NCBI GenBank assembly: GCA_902799015.1
Contig: CADBZI010000003.1
Span: forward strand, 1-61,037
Reading direction: 5' to 3'
From: an uncultured Lachnospiraceae bacterium
Lineage (GTDB): Bacteria; Bacillota; Clostridia; Lachnospirales; Lachnospiraceae
Length of the DNA: 61,037 nt
Position numbers and translations under genes: made by a program. This document shows, one piece after another, positions 23,667 to 33,156 of the stretch. Below the pieces are notes generated by a model that saw nothing but the letters and a program-made list of their open reading frames with translations, made no database searches and was not told where the DNA came from. How positions within the stretch are numbered: the stretch's first letter is position 1; every line of letters begins with the position of its first letter.

Positions 23667-25778
23667 TTACGCGGACTGATAAGGTCCCTGCTTCACATCC
23701 TTCATGGAGAAGGAAAGTCTGCCCATCTTATCCTTTCCGAGGCATACAACCGTGACACGGTCTCCCAGGGTCAGGACATCTTCCACACGGTTGATTCTAT
23801 GCTTCGCGATCTTGGAAATGTGAACCATTCCCTCCTTGCCCGGAGCAAACTCGATAAATGCACCGAATTCCTTGATCGAGACAACGGTACCGGAAAGAAT
23901 CTGGCCTTCCTCGAAATCTGTTGTGATAATCCGGATCATATCAATCGCAGCGTGGATCGCATCCAGATCCGTACCGCAGACATTGACGCTGCCGTCTTCA
24001 TCGATATCGATCTTCGCGCCTGTGCGGGCAACGATCTCGTTGATGGTCTTTCCTCTCTGTCCGACGACATCACCGATCTTGGCCGGATCGATCTGGATCT
24101 GGACAATCTTCGGCGCGTACGGAGACAGCTCCTCACGCGGCTTTGCAATGCAGGGCGTCATAACCTCATTCAGGATATACTCTCTTGCCTGTTTTGTGCG
24201 GGCAATTGCCTCCTCCACGATCGGACGGGTCAGGCCATGGATCTTAATATCCATCTGGATCGCAGTGATTCCGTCATGCGTTCCGGCAACCTTGAAGTCC
24301 ATATCGCCGAAGAAATCCTCAAGTCCCTGAATATCGGTCAGAACCAGATACTCGTCATCCGTATCTCCGGTGACCAGACCGCAGGAAATGCCCGCGACCG
24401 GCTTCTTGATCGGCACGCCTGCCGCCATCAGAGACATCGTGGAGGCGCAGATGGACGCCTGGGAGGTGGAACCGTTGGATTCGAAGGTCTCGGAGACCAG
24501 ACGAATCGCGTACGGGAATTCTTCCTTGGACGGAATCATCGGACGAAGTGCTCTCTCCGCCAGTGCGCCATGACCGATCTCACGGCGTCCCGGTCCTCTG
24601 GACGGCTTGGTCTCTCCAACCGAATAGGACGGGAAGTTATACTGATGGATATACCGTTTCTCGGTGACATTATCGTCCAGGCCCTCGACTCTCTGTACTT
24701 CAGACAGAGGCGCAAGTGTCGTCACCGTGCAGATCTGTGTCTGTCCGCGGGTAAACATGGCACTTCCATGGACTCTCGGAATCAGATCAATCTCTGCTGC
24801 CAGAGGGCGGATCTCGTCAATCTTTCTGCCGTCCGGTCTCTTGTGATCCTTCAGGATCATCTTGCGGACTGTCTTCTTCTCATACTGGTACATCGCATCC
24901 GGAAGAACCGCAAGCCAATCCTCCTTGTCCGCCCATGCTTCTTCCACACGTTCGGTCAGAATACGGATGTTCTCCTCTCTTTGCTGCTTGACATCCGTGA
25001 AGACAGCCTTTTCCATCTCCTCGCCGGGCACAAGCTCCTTCAGCGCGGCGAAAACCTCTTCCGGAACAGCCGCTGACTCATACGCATGCTTCGGCTTGCC
25101 GACCTCGGCAACGATCTTGTTGATGAAATCGATAATGGTCAGATTGATCTCGTGGCACTTGTAGATCGCCTCGATCATCTTCTCTTCCTTTACTTCCTTC
25201 GCTCCGGCTTCAATCATGATGACCTTGGTGGAGGTGGAAGCAACGGTAAGCTGAAGATCGCCCTCATCCCACTGCTTCTGGGACGGATTTACGATGAATT
25301 CCCCGTCGATCAGTCCCATCTGCGTCATCGCGCAGGGGCCGTCAAACGGAATATCGGATACACAGGTGGCAATCGCGGAACCAAGCATGGCAACCAGCTC
25401 AGGTCTGCAATCCGGGTCGACGCTCATGACAAGATTGTTCAGCGTAACGTCATTGCGGTAATCCTTCGGGAACAGCGGACGCATCGGACGGTCAATGACA
25501 CGGCAGGTAAGAACCGCATTCTCGCTTGCCTTTCCTTCTCTTTTGTTGAATCCGCCCGGCATCTTGCCGACCGCGTAATACTTCTCCTCAAACTCAACGG
25601 ACAGCGGGAAGAAATCAATCCCATCACGCGGCTTCTCCGAAGCAGTCGCGGTGCTCAGAACCGTTGTGTCGCCATAGTGCATGAAAGCCGCACCGTTCGC
25701 CTGTGCCGCGACTCTTCCGATATCGACACTCAGCGTACGGCCGCCGATCTCCATGGAAAATGTTTTTCCTTTCTGCAT
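23667..25778 (-). CDS. pnp: Polyribonucleotide nucleotidyltransferase (PNPase)
   Basis: A 703-residue phosphorolytic 3'-5' exonuclease. The order is RNase PH domain 1, an alpha-helical linker, RNase PH domain 2 (with GDMDFKVAGTHDGITAIQMD, bearing the catalytic aspartates), a KH domain (VVGQRGKTINEIVARTGAKI) and an S1 domain (FGAFIEFAPGKEGMVHIS). It is a core RNA-decay enzyme. rpsO lies directly upstream, the classical rpsO-pnp order. The start follows AAAAAGGAGAATC. Its 3' end is 7 bases from the convergent aroA stop. Confidence 0.97.
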   Translation of the reverse strand: MQKGKTFSMEIGGRTLSVDIGRVAAQANGAAFMHYGDTTVLSTATASEKPRDGIDFFPLSVEFEEKYYAVGKMPGGFNKREGKASENAVLTCRVIDRPMRPLFPKDYRNDVTLNNLVMSVDPDCRPELVAMLGSAIATCVSDIPFDGPCAMTQMGLIDGEFIVNPSQKQWDEGDLQLTVASTSTKVIMIEAGAKEVKEEKMIEAIYKCHEINLTIIDFINKIVAEVGKPKHAYESAAVPEEVFAALKELVPGEEMEKAVFTDVKQQREENIRILTERVEEAWADKEDWLAVLPDAMYQYEKKTVRKMILKDHKRPDGRKIDEIRPLAAEIDLIPRVHGSAMFTRGQTQICTVTTLAPLSEVQRVEGLDDNVTEKRYIHQYNFPSYSVGETKPSRGPGRREIGHGALAERALRPMIPSKEEFPYAIRLVSETFESNGSTSQASICASTMSLMAAGVPIKKPVAGISCGLVTGDTDDEYLVLTDIQGLEDFFGDMDFKVAGTHDGITAIQMDIKIHGLTRPIVEEAIARTKQAREYILNEVMTPCIAKPREELSPYAPKIVQIQIDPAKIGDVVGQRGKTINEIVARTGAKIDIDEDGSVNVCGTDLDAIHAAIDMIRIITTDFEEGQILSGTVVSIKEFGAFIEFAPGKEGMVHISKIAKHRINRVEDVLTLGDRVTVVCLGKDKMGRLSFSMKDVKQGPYQSA

Positions 25779-25941
25779 GATTCTCCTTTTTACTCCTTTC
25801 GATGTGTGTCAGAAATAGGATCCTTTTCCCAGACACAGCCCATCTCCGAATCAACTGGAAAACCCACCTGGCCGCGTGCCAGATCAGCTTTACAGTTGCC
25901 TCGACAGATGTGCTGGTCCATTTTTGTTTCCTTCACAGCCA

Positions 25942-25974
25942 AAGCACCCGGCCCAGCAGTGGTCCGGGTGCTTA
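25942..25974. terminator. Hairpin between rpsO and pnp
   Basis: Arms AGCACCCGG and CCGGGTGCT flank a 12-base loop. Downstream U-runs are weak on both strands (minus TTTGGC). In other bacteria this gap carries a terminator and RNase III processing site; the same use is likely here. The remaining pnp leader (25779-25941) shows no further clear element. Confidence 0.6.
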
Positions 25975-25983
25975 TACTGCAAA

Positions 25984-26250
25984 TTACTTACGAAGTCCGA
26001 GCTTAGCGATCAGAGCACGATATCCCTCGATATCATTCTTCTTGAGGTAATCCAGAAGTCCTCTTCTCTTACCGACCATCTTCAGAAGTCCTCTTCTGGA
26101 ATGATGATCCTTCGGGTTCTCCTTCAGGTGCTCGGTGAGCTCTCTGATTCTCTCAGTCAGAACTGCGACCTGAACCTCCGGTGAACCGGTATCGCCGGGC
26201 TGTCTTCCATACTCTTCGATAATTGCTGTCTTCTTCTCTTTTGTAATCAT
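25984..26250 (-). CDS. rpsO: 30S ribosomal protein S15
   Basis: An 88-residue protein, the usual length. The signature [22 protein letters not shown] and [21 protein letters not shown] identify S15, which binds 16S rRNA in the platform of the small subunit. The start follows AGGAGGTTAACAA. The leader of about 90 bases contains a GGAGA/TCTCC hairpin and could hold the S15 autoregulatory site known in other bacteria. Confidence 0.98.
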   Translation of the reverse strand: MITKEKKTAIIEEYGRQPGDTGSPEVQVAVLTERIRELTEHLKENPKDHHSRRGLLKMVGKRRGLLDYLKKNDIEGYRALIAKLGLRK

Positions 26251-26345
26251 GATTTGTTAACCTCCTGTTTGTAAAAACCGCCTGTCACGAAGAAGAGGCC
26301 GGAGAGTCCGTCTCCTGAGTGAAGGCTGTGAAACGATACCACCGA

Positions 26346-26374
26346 ACTATAACATTATCAGCACACAGAGTCAA
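26346..26374 (-). promoter_or_regulatory. Promoter of rpsO
   Basis: On minus, TTGACT (plus 26369-26374) and TATAGT (plus 26346-26351) are exactly 17 bp apart. The -35 box overlaps the stop codon of the preceding ribF gene. Confidence 0.8.
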
Positions 26375-27279
26375 CCCCGCGCAGCTTCTGCATCCTTTCC
26401 GATCTGCTCTTTCAGTGCTTCAAGGCTTGCAAACTTCTTCTCCGGGCGGATAAAACGCGTAAGCGCATGGCTGATCCGCTCTCCGTAGAGATCGGAATCA
26501 AAGTCAAAAAGCGTTGTCTCTGCCCTTCTTTCTCTTCCTCCCACAGTCGGCCGTATTCCAACATTCGTGAGTCCTTTTCTGACGATCTTTCCGGGAAGCA
26601 TCGTAACGGAAGCATAGACGCCGTCCGGCGGAAGAATCTTTCCTTCCTCCGGAAGAATGTTCACGGTCGGGAATCCGATCCCGGTGCCGATATGACGCCC
26701 GTGCCGGACGATTCCCGTAATCGGATACGGTCTTCCCAGAAGCTTCGCTGCAAGCTCCATATCAGCCTTACGAAGTGCCTCGCGCACCCGTGTGGAGCTG
26801 ACATCCGCACCGTCGAACCGTTCTTTCTCCAGAATCCTCGTCTGACAGCCGGCAGCTGCCCCAAGCTCTGCGAGCCCTTCGGCATTTCCCTCGCGGTGAT
26901 GCCCGAAGGCGAAGTCAGGTCCGACAGCGGCATACACGGCATGCAAGGCGCCGAAAAGAACCGTCCGGGCAAATTCCGGTGCGCGCATCTTCATCAGGGA
27001 TTCCGAAAAGGGACATTCCAGGAGGACATCGACCCCCATGGATTCCAGATACTCTGCCCTCTCTTCATGGCTGAGAATTGCCCCGTCCTTCATCTCGATC
27101 GCAAACACGATGCTGGTCAGTCCGGAAGCACCCGCCCGGGAGACAATATCCCGGATCAGTTTTTGATGCCCGATATGGATTCCGTCAAACTTCCCCAAAG
27201 TAACCGCACTTCCTGCCTCACCGCGGGAAAGCTCAGACGCTCTGTATTCTTCTATGGAATGAAATATCTTCAAGTTCAA
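26371..27279 (-). CDS. ribF: Bifunctional riboflavin kinase/FAD synthetase
   Basis: A 302-residue protein. The N-terminal FAD synthetase domain carries VTLGKFDGIHIGHQKLI, and the C-terminal riboflavin kinase domain carries TGIGFPTVNI and DGVYASV. It makes FMN and then FAD. The start is non-ATG: TTG at 27279, or a second TTG 6 bases on, which is better spaced from the GGAG. It is last in the rimP-to-ribF operon, following truB by 24 bases. Confidence 0.95.
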   Translation of the reverse strand: MNLKIFHSIEEYRASELSRGEAGSAVTLGKFDGIHIGHQKLIRDIVSRAGASGLTSIVFAIEMKDGAILSHEERAEYLESMGVDVLLECPFSESLMKMRAPEFARTVLFGALHAVYAAVGPDFAFGHHREGNAEGLAELGAAAGCQTRILEKERFDGADVSSTRVREALRKADMELAAKLLGRPYPITGIVRHGRHIGTGIGFPTVNILPEEGKILPPDGVYASVTMLPGKIVRKGLTNVGIRPTVGGRERRAETTLFDFDSDLYGERISHALTRFIRPEKKFASLEALKEQIGKDAEAARG

Positions 27280-27303
27280 TTGCTCCGGAAATTCAGATTC
27301 TTT

Positions 27304-28203
27304 TCACAGAAGCATCCGGTATGGGCGGTAGAGGTTCCTCTGACTGTCAAACCGGTATACCGCGACAAAGGTTCCATCCATCGTACACAGACGGATCCGT
27401 TCGCTGTCCTGCCCGGAAGGAATCGCCAGTTCCTCCGGCGTCAGTGCATTTCCATTGAGGAGCTTCTTCTGTACCAAAGCAGAAGGTGCAGCCACCCTCG
27501 CACAGTCAGAAAAAAGATTCTCACAGGGTGTCACGAATTCCTGAACCCTGTTTTCTGAGGCCAGCGCTTCGATCCGGCCAAGAGGAATGGCATGCTCGAT
27601 CGAAAACCCGCCCGCACTGACACGCTCAAGCGCCTGCATCGAACCGCCGCATCCAAGCTTCTGTCCGATGTCGTGGCAGAGCGTGCGGATATAGGTCCCC
27701 TTGGAACAGGTCACCAGAATCGTCACCTCGGGAAGATCGATGGACGTAATCCGGAGATTGGTTATGACAACCGGTACCTTGCTGCGGGCAATCTCTTTTC
27801 CCTCCCGGGCAAGCTCATACAGCCGTTTCCCGTTCACCTGCTTTGCGGAATACATCGGCGGAAGCTGGTCATAGCCCCCTTCGAACGACAGAACGGCATC
27901 TTCGATCTGCGCCTCACCGGGAAGCTCCTGATCCGATCTGGACAGTACCGTGCCGGTCATGTCCTGCGTATCCGTCACAACGCCCAGAAGAAGCACCGCA
28001 CGGTAGGTTTTCTCATGATCCATGACAAGAGAAGACAGTCGCGTTGCAGAGCCCAAAAGGATCGGGAGAACGCCTGTCGCCTCAGGATCCAGGGTCCCGG
28101 CATGTCCAATCTTTTTCTGATGAAGAATTCCGCGAAGCTTCGCGACGACATCGTTGCTGGTGAAGCCGCGCTCCTTATAGACATTCAGGATTCCGTTCAG
28201 CAT
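27304..28203 (-). CDS. truB: tRNA pseudouridine(55) synthase TruB
   Basis: A 299-residue enzyme. Catalytic Asp39 is in HAGTLDPEATGVL; the RNA-binding block TCSKGTYIRTLCHDIG and a C-terminal PUA-like region follow. It modifies U55 in the T arm of tRNA. Its ATG overlaps the end of nrnA by 7 bases. Confidence 0.96.
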   Translation of the reverse strand: MLNGILNVYKERGFTSNDVVAKLRGILHQKKIGHAGTLDPEATGVLPILLGSATRLSSLVMDHEKTYRAVLLLGVVTDTQDMTGTVLSRSDQELPGEAQIEDAVLSFEGGYDQLPPMYSAKQVNGKRLYELAREGKEIARSKVPVVITNLRITSIDLPEVTILVTCSKGTYIRTLCHDIGQKLGCGGSMQALERVSAGGFSIEHAIPLGRIEALASENRVQEFVTPCENLFSDCARVAAPSALVQKKLLNGNALTPEELAIPSGQDSERIRLCTMDGTFVAVYRFDSQRNLYRPYRMLL

Positions 28204-29180
28204 GTTTCCTTCCGCCTGCCTTCCGCCTGCGGCAGCTGCTTCTCAACCTGGCTGACGAGGCTGTCTATCACGTCGGAAAGACTGCCTTCCATGTTGCAGC
28301 CGGCAGCCCTCACATGGCCGCCTCCGGAAAAGTGCAGACCGATCCGGGCAACATCCACATGGCCGTTCGAGCGCATGCTTACCTTATATTCGTTCGGACT
28401 GATCTCGTAAAGGAACAGTGCCACTTCCACCCCTCTGGTCACGCGCAGCTGCTGGACAATCCCATCCAGGTCCTTTGTCCCGAGGTGATAGAACTCCAGA
28501 TCCGACTGCCGCACGACACTGTAGATCAGCCTGCCGTCCATCATCAGGACACTGTCCATCAATGCCTTTCCGAGGATCTGGTTCTGATGATGGCTTTTCA
28601 GAAAGAATGTCTCATCGCAGATCTTCGGAAAATCAATCCCGGTATCCATCAGTATGCCGGCTACCGCCATCGTTCTCGAAGAAGTGCAGCTATAGCGGAA
28701 CACACCGGAATCATGCACAATGCCCATGTACAAAGGCTCGGCGATCTGCTTCGTAATCCGGTCCTGGCCGATCAGAAGCGCGATCAGCTCGGATGTGGAG
28801 CTGGCGTCCGGCTGGATCTCATTGATCATGCCAAACCCCGAATTCGAGATATGATGATCGATCACAACCTGTTTTTTCGCAGCCTGAAAATACCCCAGGG
28901 ACTGTCCGAGCCTCATAAGATCCGAGCAGTCCAGCGCAAAGAACACATCGTGCGCTTCCTCCTTCGGATAATCATGAATGATCTCCTCAGAGCAGCTGAC
29001 AAACCGGAAGGATTCCGGATAATTGTCCTCCAGATAGACACGCGCGCGGATATGCGGATAGTAGGTCTTCAGAAACAGATAAAGCCCCATGCAGCTTCCG
29101 TAAGCATCTCCGTCCGGCTTGACATGACCGCAGATCCCCGCAGTGCTGACTCCGTCCAGAATAGAATCCAGACCAATCAA
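28197..29180 (-). CDS. nrnA: DHH-family oligoribonuclease/pAp phosphatase NrnA
   Basis: A 327-residue DHH/DHHA1 phosphoesterase. The motifs are GHVKPDGDAYGS, LDCSD, VIDHHISN and the DHHA1 loop SGGGHVRAAGC. It degrades nano-RNAs and dephosphorylates 3'-phosphoadenosine 5'-phosphate in Firmicutes lacking Orn. The start is TTG at 29180, supported by GGGGGAG 7 bases before it; this TTG overlaps the rbfA stop (TTGA). Confidence 0.94.
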   Translation of the reverse strand: MIGLDSILDGVSTAGICGHVKPDGDAYGSCMGLYLFLKTYYPHIRARVYLEDNYPESFRFVSCSEEIIHDYPKEEAHDVFFALDCSDLMRLGQSLGYFQAAKKQVVIDHHISNSGFGMINEIQPDASSTSELIALLIGQDRITKQIAEPLYMGIVHDSGVFRYSCTSSRTMAVAGILMDTGIDFPKICDETFFLKSHHQNQILGKALMDSVLMMDGRLIYSVVRQSDLEFYHLGTKDLDGIVQQLRVTRGVEVALFLYEISPNEYKVSMRSNGHVDVARIGLHFSGGGHVRAAGCNMEGSLSDVIDSLVSQVEKQLPQAEGRRKETC

Positions 29181-29593
29181 TCCGTGTCTCCCCCTTCCAG
29201 CAAACCGGCTTTCTCTTCATCCGCAACATGCCGGCTCTCATCCATCGCAATCACTTCATCAATCCTCCGGGACATGCCGACGCCGTAAGCTATGGAATCG
29301 TCCGCAATAAACCGGATCTGAGGTGTGTTGCGCAGATTAACGGTCTGTGCAAGCTCTCTGCGGATATATCCTTCCGCCCTGGAAAGGCCTTCCACCGTTG
29401 TTTCCAGAGCCTCACCACTTCCGAGCACGGAAATGTAGGCCTTGCAGGTTTTCAGATCAGGAGCAACCTCCACCTTCGTGACACTGGTCATCGGATCAAT
29501 TCTGGGATCCTTCAGCTCATGCATGATAATCTCCTGAAGCTGCTTGCGGACCTCTTCATTGATCCTGATATTTTTAATACTGTTTTTCCGCAC
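29177..29593 (-). CDS. rbfA: 30S ribosome-binding factor RbfA
   Basis: A 138-residue KH-type protein with ELKDPRIDPMTSVTKVEVAPDLKTCKAYISV, typical of RbfA, and RYIADD-like RFIADDS near the end. It assists 16S rRNA maturation at low temperature. The start is GTG at 29593 after GAGGTGATACG. It lies between infB and nrnA, the conserved order. Confidence 0.95.
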   Translation of the reverse strand: MRKNSIKNIRINEEVRKQLQEIIMHELKDPRIDPMTSVTKVEVAPDLKTCKAYISVLGSGEALETTVEGLSRAEGYIRRELAQTVNLRNTPQIRFIADDSIAYGVGMSRRIDEVIAMDESRHVADEEKAGLLEGGDTD

Positions 29594-29624
29594 CGTATCA
29601 CCTCAATCTCTCAAGTCTGTCTTC

Positions 29625-32501
29625 TCAGCTGCGCGCCACTTCCACCATCTGATATACCTCAGCCTGATCTCCTTCCCGGATCTCACTGAAGCCGTCAAAT
29701 ACCAGACCGCACTCATAGCCGGCACGGACTTCCCTGACATCATCCTTAAACCGCTTGAGGGATGCGATTGCACCGTCAAAGACCTGTTTTCCGTCTCTTG
29801 TAATACGAGCCTTGGATCCTCTCTGAACCACGCCGTCCAGCACATAGGATCCGGCAATGTTGCCGACGCCGCTTGCCTTGAAGATCTGACGGATCTCAAC
29901 ATGGCCCGTTACCTTCTCCTCATAGATCGGCTCCAGCATGCCCTTCATGGCGTTCTCGACATCATTGATGGCGTCATAAATGACCTTATAGAGTCTGATG
30001 TCTACCCCTTCATGCTCCGCGGTAGACTTTGCCTGGGCATCCGGACGGACATTGAAGCCGATGATGATCGCATTCGACGCGCTCGCAAGGGTAACATCCG
30101 ATTCATTGATGGCACCGACGGCAGAGTGAATAATCTTTACAATAACTTCGTCATTGGTAAGCTTCAGAAGACTCTGACGCAGCGCTTCCACCGACCCCTG
30201 TACATCCGCCTTGACGATCAGATTCAGATCCTTCAGCGTTCCTTCCTTGATCTGGTTAAACAGATCATCAAGAGAGGTTCTCTTGCGGGATTCTTCAATC
30301 ATCTTTTCCTTGCCGACGGTAATAAAGGTAGCGGCAAAGTTCTTTGCTTCCTTCTCCGTCTCCGGTGAGGTAAAGATCTCACCGGCTCCCGGAACATCCG
30401 AGAAACCGATCACCTCGACCGGCATGGACGGTCCGGCCTCCTTGACTCTTCTGCCCTTATCGTCTGTCATGGCACGGACTTTACCGAAGCACGAGCCTGC
30501 GTCGATGGGATCTCCCACGTGCAGGGTACCCTTCTGGATCAGCAAAGAAGCCACCGGGCCGCGGCCCTTGTCAAGCTTCGCCTCAATTACCAGGCCTCTG
30601 GCGCGCCGGTTCGGATTCGACTTCAGTTCCATGACGTCTGCGGTAAGCAGAATCATCTCCAGAAGGTCATCGATGCCCTCGTGAGACTTCGCGGATACCG
30701 GAACCATCGTCGTGCTTCCGCCCCAGTCTTCGGCGATCAGCTCATACTCCGTCAGCTCCTGCTTAACGCGGTCGATATTAGCACTCGGCTTATCAATCTT
30801 GTTGATTGCGACAATGATCTCAATTCCCGCAGCCTTCGCGTGGTTGATTGCTTCCACGGTCTGCGGCATGACGCCGTCATCCGCCGCGACCACCAGAACA
30901 GCGATATCCGTTGAGTTCGCGCCTCTCATACGCATGGCGGTAAATGCTTCATGGCCCGGCGTATCCAGGAAGGTGATGGTTCTGTCATTATAGTGAATGA
31001 CAGAAGCACCGATGTGCTGCGTAATTCCGCCGGATTCCCGGTCCGTGACATGGGTATCGCGGATCGCATCCAGCAGAGAAGTTTTACCGTGGTCGACATG
31101 TCCCATGACACAGACAACCGGCGGCCTGGAGACCATATCATCCTCATTCTCGTCTTCTTCCTTCAGAAGATCAGCGATCAGGTCCTTCTTCTCCTCATGC
31201 TCGCACAGGATCTCATATTCCACAGCGATCTCTTCCGCCTCCTCATACGTGAGGTCGGAATTCATCGTCACCATCTTTCCATCCATAAAGAGCTTCTTGA
31301 TGATCGCCGACGCCTGAACCTTCATCTTGTCGGCCAGCTCTTTCAGGGTAACATGATCCGGAAGAACGATGGTCTTGATCTTCTCTTCCACTTTCACAGG
31401 CTCTGCCTTGACAGCCTGCTTATTCGGATCCTTGCGGCGGCGTCCGGTCTGGACACGGTCATTCGCATCAAACCGATTGTACTTTTCGTTACGATCCTTA
31501 CCGTCTCTTCTTCCGCCTGCATTCTTTCCGCGGCCGGAAGCATTCTCGCGATTCTGATCAAAACGCCCCTTCGCAGAAGCATTTCTTCCCTGCGCGCCCC
31601 TCCCGGAACCGGCACCCGGCTTCGCGGAAACCGGTGCTGCTCCTTTCTGGGCGAAGCTTCCCGGCTGCGGTCTGCTCTGCGTCTGTGCGCCTCTGGAACG
31701 GTCCTGCTGATAGGGACGTCTTCCCTCCTGCGGCCTTCCTTCGGTACGCTGCGGATTCCGCTCCTGAGAAGAAGGCCGTCTTGTGCTCTGCCCTGCTGCA
31801 GGCGATGCTGCCTTCCGGACACCGGCACCCTTCGGAGCGCTCTGCTGCACCTGGCCAGCACCTTCTCTTCTCGCTCCCGCTGCAGGCTGTGCGGAGGATG
31901 TTCCTTTTACAGAAGCTACCGGCGGAGTGGGTGTGTTCACAGGAGTCTGGGCGCTCTTCTGAGGAGAAGCCATGACAGACGGATTCGGTGCCGCAGCCGG
32001 GGTCTGTCCCGCAGCCGGCGCAGCCTCCCTGGTCTGCCGTTCCACCCTCCTGGGCGCATTGGGCTGTCCATCCTGCATCCGGACCGGTCTTCCATTCGGA
32101 TCAATCGGGCGGCCGGAAGCATCCACCGGGCGTCTTCTGACCGGTCCGCGGGCAGAATGGGTCACCGGGGCACTGCTTCGCTGCTGCGCCTGTTTCGTCG
32201 GCATTCTGGAGATCACTCCGCTGCGTGCGTTTTCACGGCGGAAGACAGCAACGAACTTCTTTTTCTTCGGCGCAGCTTCCTCGCCTTCAGGTGCCTTCGC
32301 AGTGTTTTCCTTTGCAGGATTCTCCTTCACTGTGCCTTCCTTTCGTGCGGAAAGCTTTTCCCGCACCTTTGCTGCAGCGCTTTCATCGATTCCGCTGGCT
32401 GGCTTGGCATCCGTAATTCCCATTCCTTCCAGAATGGCGATCACGTCGCCGGAAGACTTTCCCAGCTCCTTCGCAAGTTCATGTACTCTGATCTTTCCCA
32501 A
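29625..32501 (-). CDS. infB: Translation initiation factor IF-2
   Basis: A 958-residue GTPase. Residues 1-50 are the IF2N domain ([19 protein letters not shown]). Residues about 55-375 form an Ala/Pro/Arg/Gln/Gly-rich disordered linker. A second IF2N domain ([19 protein letters not shown]) precedes the G domain with [18 protein letters not shown] and NKIDKP. It recruits initiator tRNA to the small subunit. The start is TTG at 32501, with GGAGG 8 bases upstream. The long linker makes it bigger than most Gram-positive IF-2 proteins. Confidence 0.97.
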   Translation of the reverse strand: MGKIRVHELAKELGKSSGDVIAILEGMGITDAKPASGIDESAAAKVREKLSARKEGTVKENPAKENTAKAPEGEEAAPKKKKFVAVFRRENARSGVISRMPTKQAQQRSSAPVTHSARGPVRRRPVDASGRPIDPNGRPVRMQDGQPNAPRRVERQTREAAPAAGQTPAAAPNPSVMASPQKSAQTPVNTPTPPVASVKGTSSAQPAAGARREGAGQVQQSAPKGAGVRKAASPAAGQSTRRPSSQERNPQRTEGRPQEGRRPYQQDRSRGAQTQSRPQPGSFAQKGAAPVSAKPGAGSGRGAQGRNASAKGRFDQNRENASGRGKNAGGRRDGKDRNEKYNRFDANDRVQTGRRRKDPNKQAVKAEPVKVEEKIKTIVLPDHVTLKELADKMKVQASAIIKKLFMDGKMVTMNSDLTYEEAEEIAVEYEILCEHEEKKDLIADLLKEEDENEDDMVSRPPVVCVMGHVDHGKTSLLDAIRDTHVTDRESGGITQHIGASVIHYNDRTITFLDTPGHEAFTAMRMRGANSTDIAVLVVAADDGVMPQTVEAINHAKAAGIEIIVAINKIDKPSANIDRVKQELTEYELIAEDWGGSTTMVPVSAKSHEGIDDLLEMILLTADVMELKSNPNRRARGLVIEAKLDKGRGPVASLLIQKGTLHVGDPIDAGSCFGKVRAMTDDKGRRVKEAGPSMPVEVIGFSDVPGAGEIFTSPETEKEAKNFAATFITVGKEKMIEESRKRTSLDDLFNQIKEGTLKDLNLIVKADVQGSVEALRQSLLKLTNDEVIVKIIHSAVGAINESDVTLASASNAIIIGFNVRPDAQAKSTAEHEGVDIRLYKVIYDAINDVENAMKGMLEPIYEEKVTGHVEIRQIFKASGVGNIAGSYVLDGVVQRGSKARITRDGKQVFDGAIASLKRFKDDVREVRAGYECGLVFDGFSEIREGDQAEVYQMVEVARS

Positions 32502-32506
32502 ATCAA

Positions 32507-32830
32507 CTACCTCCGCGTACTGTACGCTTCCAACGCTTTCAGGATTGCTTTCGCAAATCCGTCATCCATCACTGCCAGGCTGGATCTCTCTGACCTGCCG
32601 ATGCCATGTCCCAGCGCATCCTTTCCGGACAGCTCCAGGATATTCACCCGGTAAAACGTACACATATTCTGAAACTTCTTTTTCGTATTCTCTGAGGCAT
32701 CCGCAGCAAGGATTACAAGCGCTGCCCTTTGCTCCTTCACAGCTTTTTCCGTCTGAAACTCGCCGGATGCAAGCTTTCCGGAACGCTGCGCAAGGCCGAG
32801 CAGGTTCAGGACCTTTTTTTCCTCATTCAT
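32507..32830 (-). CDS. L7Ae-family ribosomal/kink-turn-binding protein YlxQ
   Basis: A 107-residue L7Ae-like protein with [23 protein letters not shown] and [18 protein letters not shown], typical of YlxQ in the nusA-infB operon. It probably binds kink-turn RNA. The ATG overlaps the stop of the ylxR gene in an ATGA arrangement; infB starts 5 bases after its stop. Confidence 0.9.
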   Translation of the reverse strand: MNEEKKVLNLLGLAQRSGKLASGEFQTEKAVKEQRAALVILAADASENTKKKFQNMCTFYRVNILELSGKDALGHGIGRSERSSLAVMDDGFAKAILKALEAYSTRR

Positions 32831-33114
32831 TGCAATGCCTCTGTCTTCTCTCTGAGCAGCGTATAAACATCCTGTCCGACACTGCATTTTAATGTGCGCT
32901 CAAGGCCGTGTCTTTTGATCGCCGTCTCCAGACAGGAAACGGAGAAACACAGATATGCCCCTCTGCCGTTTCGCTTCCTCGTCTCATCAACCAGAACCTT
33001 TCCGTCCTGGCTGCGGATAATCCGGATCATGTCCCGGCGGTCCTTCATGGCGCCGCAGCCGGCACATCTGCGGATCACTGCTTTTCCTGCATGCGTCACG
33101 TTCCTTATCCTCAT
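32827..33114 (-). CDS. YlxR/RnpM family RNA-binding protein
   Basis: A 95-residue protein carrying the YlxR signature: RRCAGCGAMKDRRDMIRIIR followed by NGRGAYLC. Members bind RNA, and in Bacillus the protein modulates RNase P. Two starts are possible: ATG 33114 used here, or TTG 33144, which has AGGA upstream and adds 10 residues. A 7-bp hairpin CAGGACA/TGTCCTG (33118-33138) covers the region between the two, so initiation may be structure dependent. Confidence 0.88.
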   Translation of the reverse strand: MRIRNVTHAGKAVIRRCAGCGAMKDRRDMIRIIRSQDGKVLVDETRKRNGRGAYLCFSVSCLETAIKRHGLERTLKCSVGQDVYTLLREKTEALQ

Positions 33115-33156
33115 GTACAGGACAGGTTGCTTGTCCTGAAACAAAACTGTCCTGAT

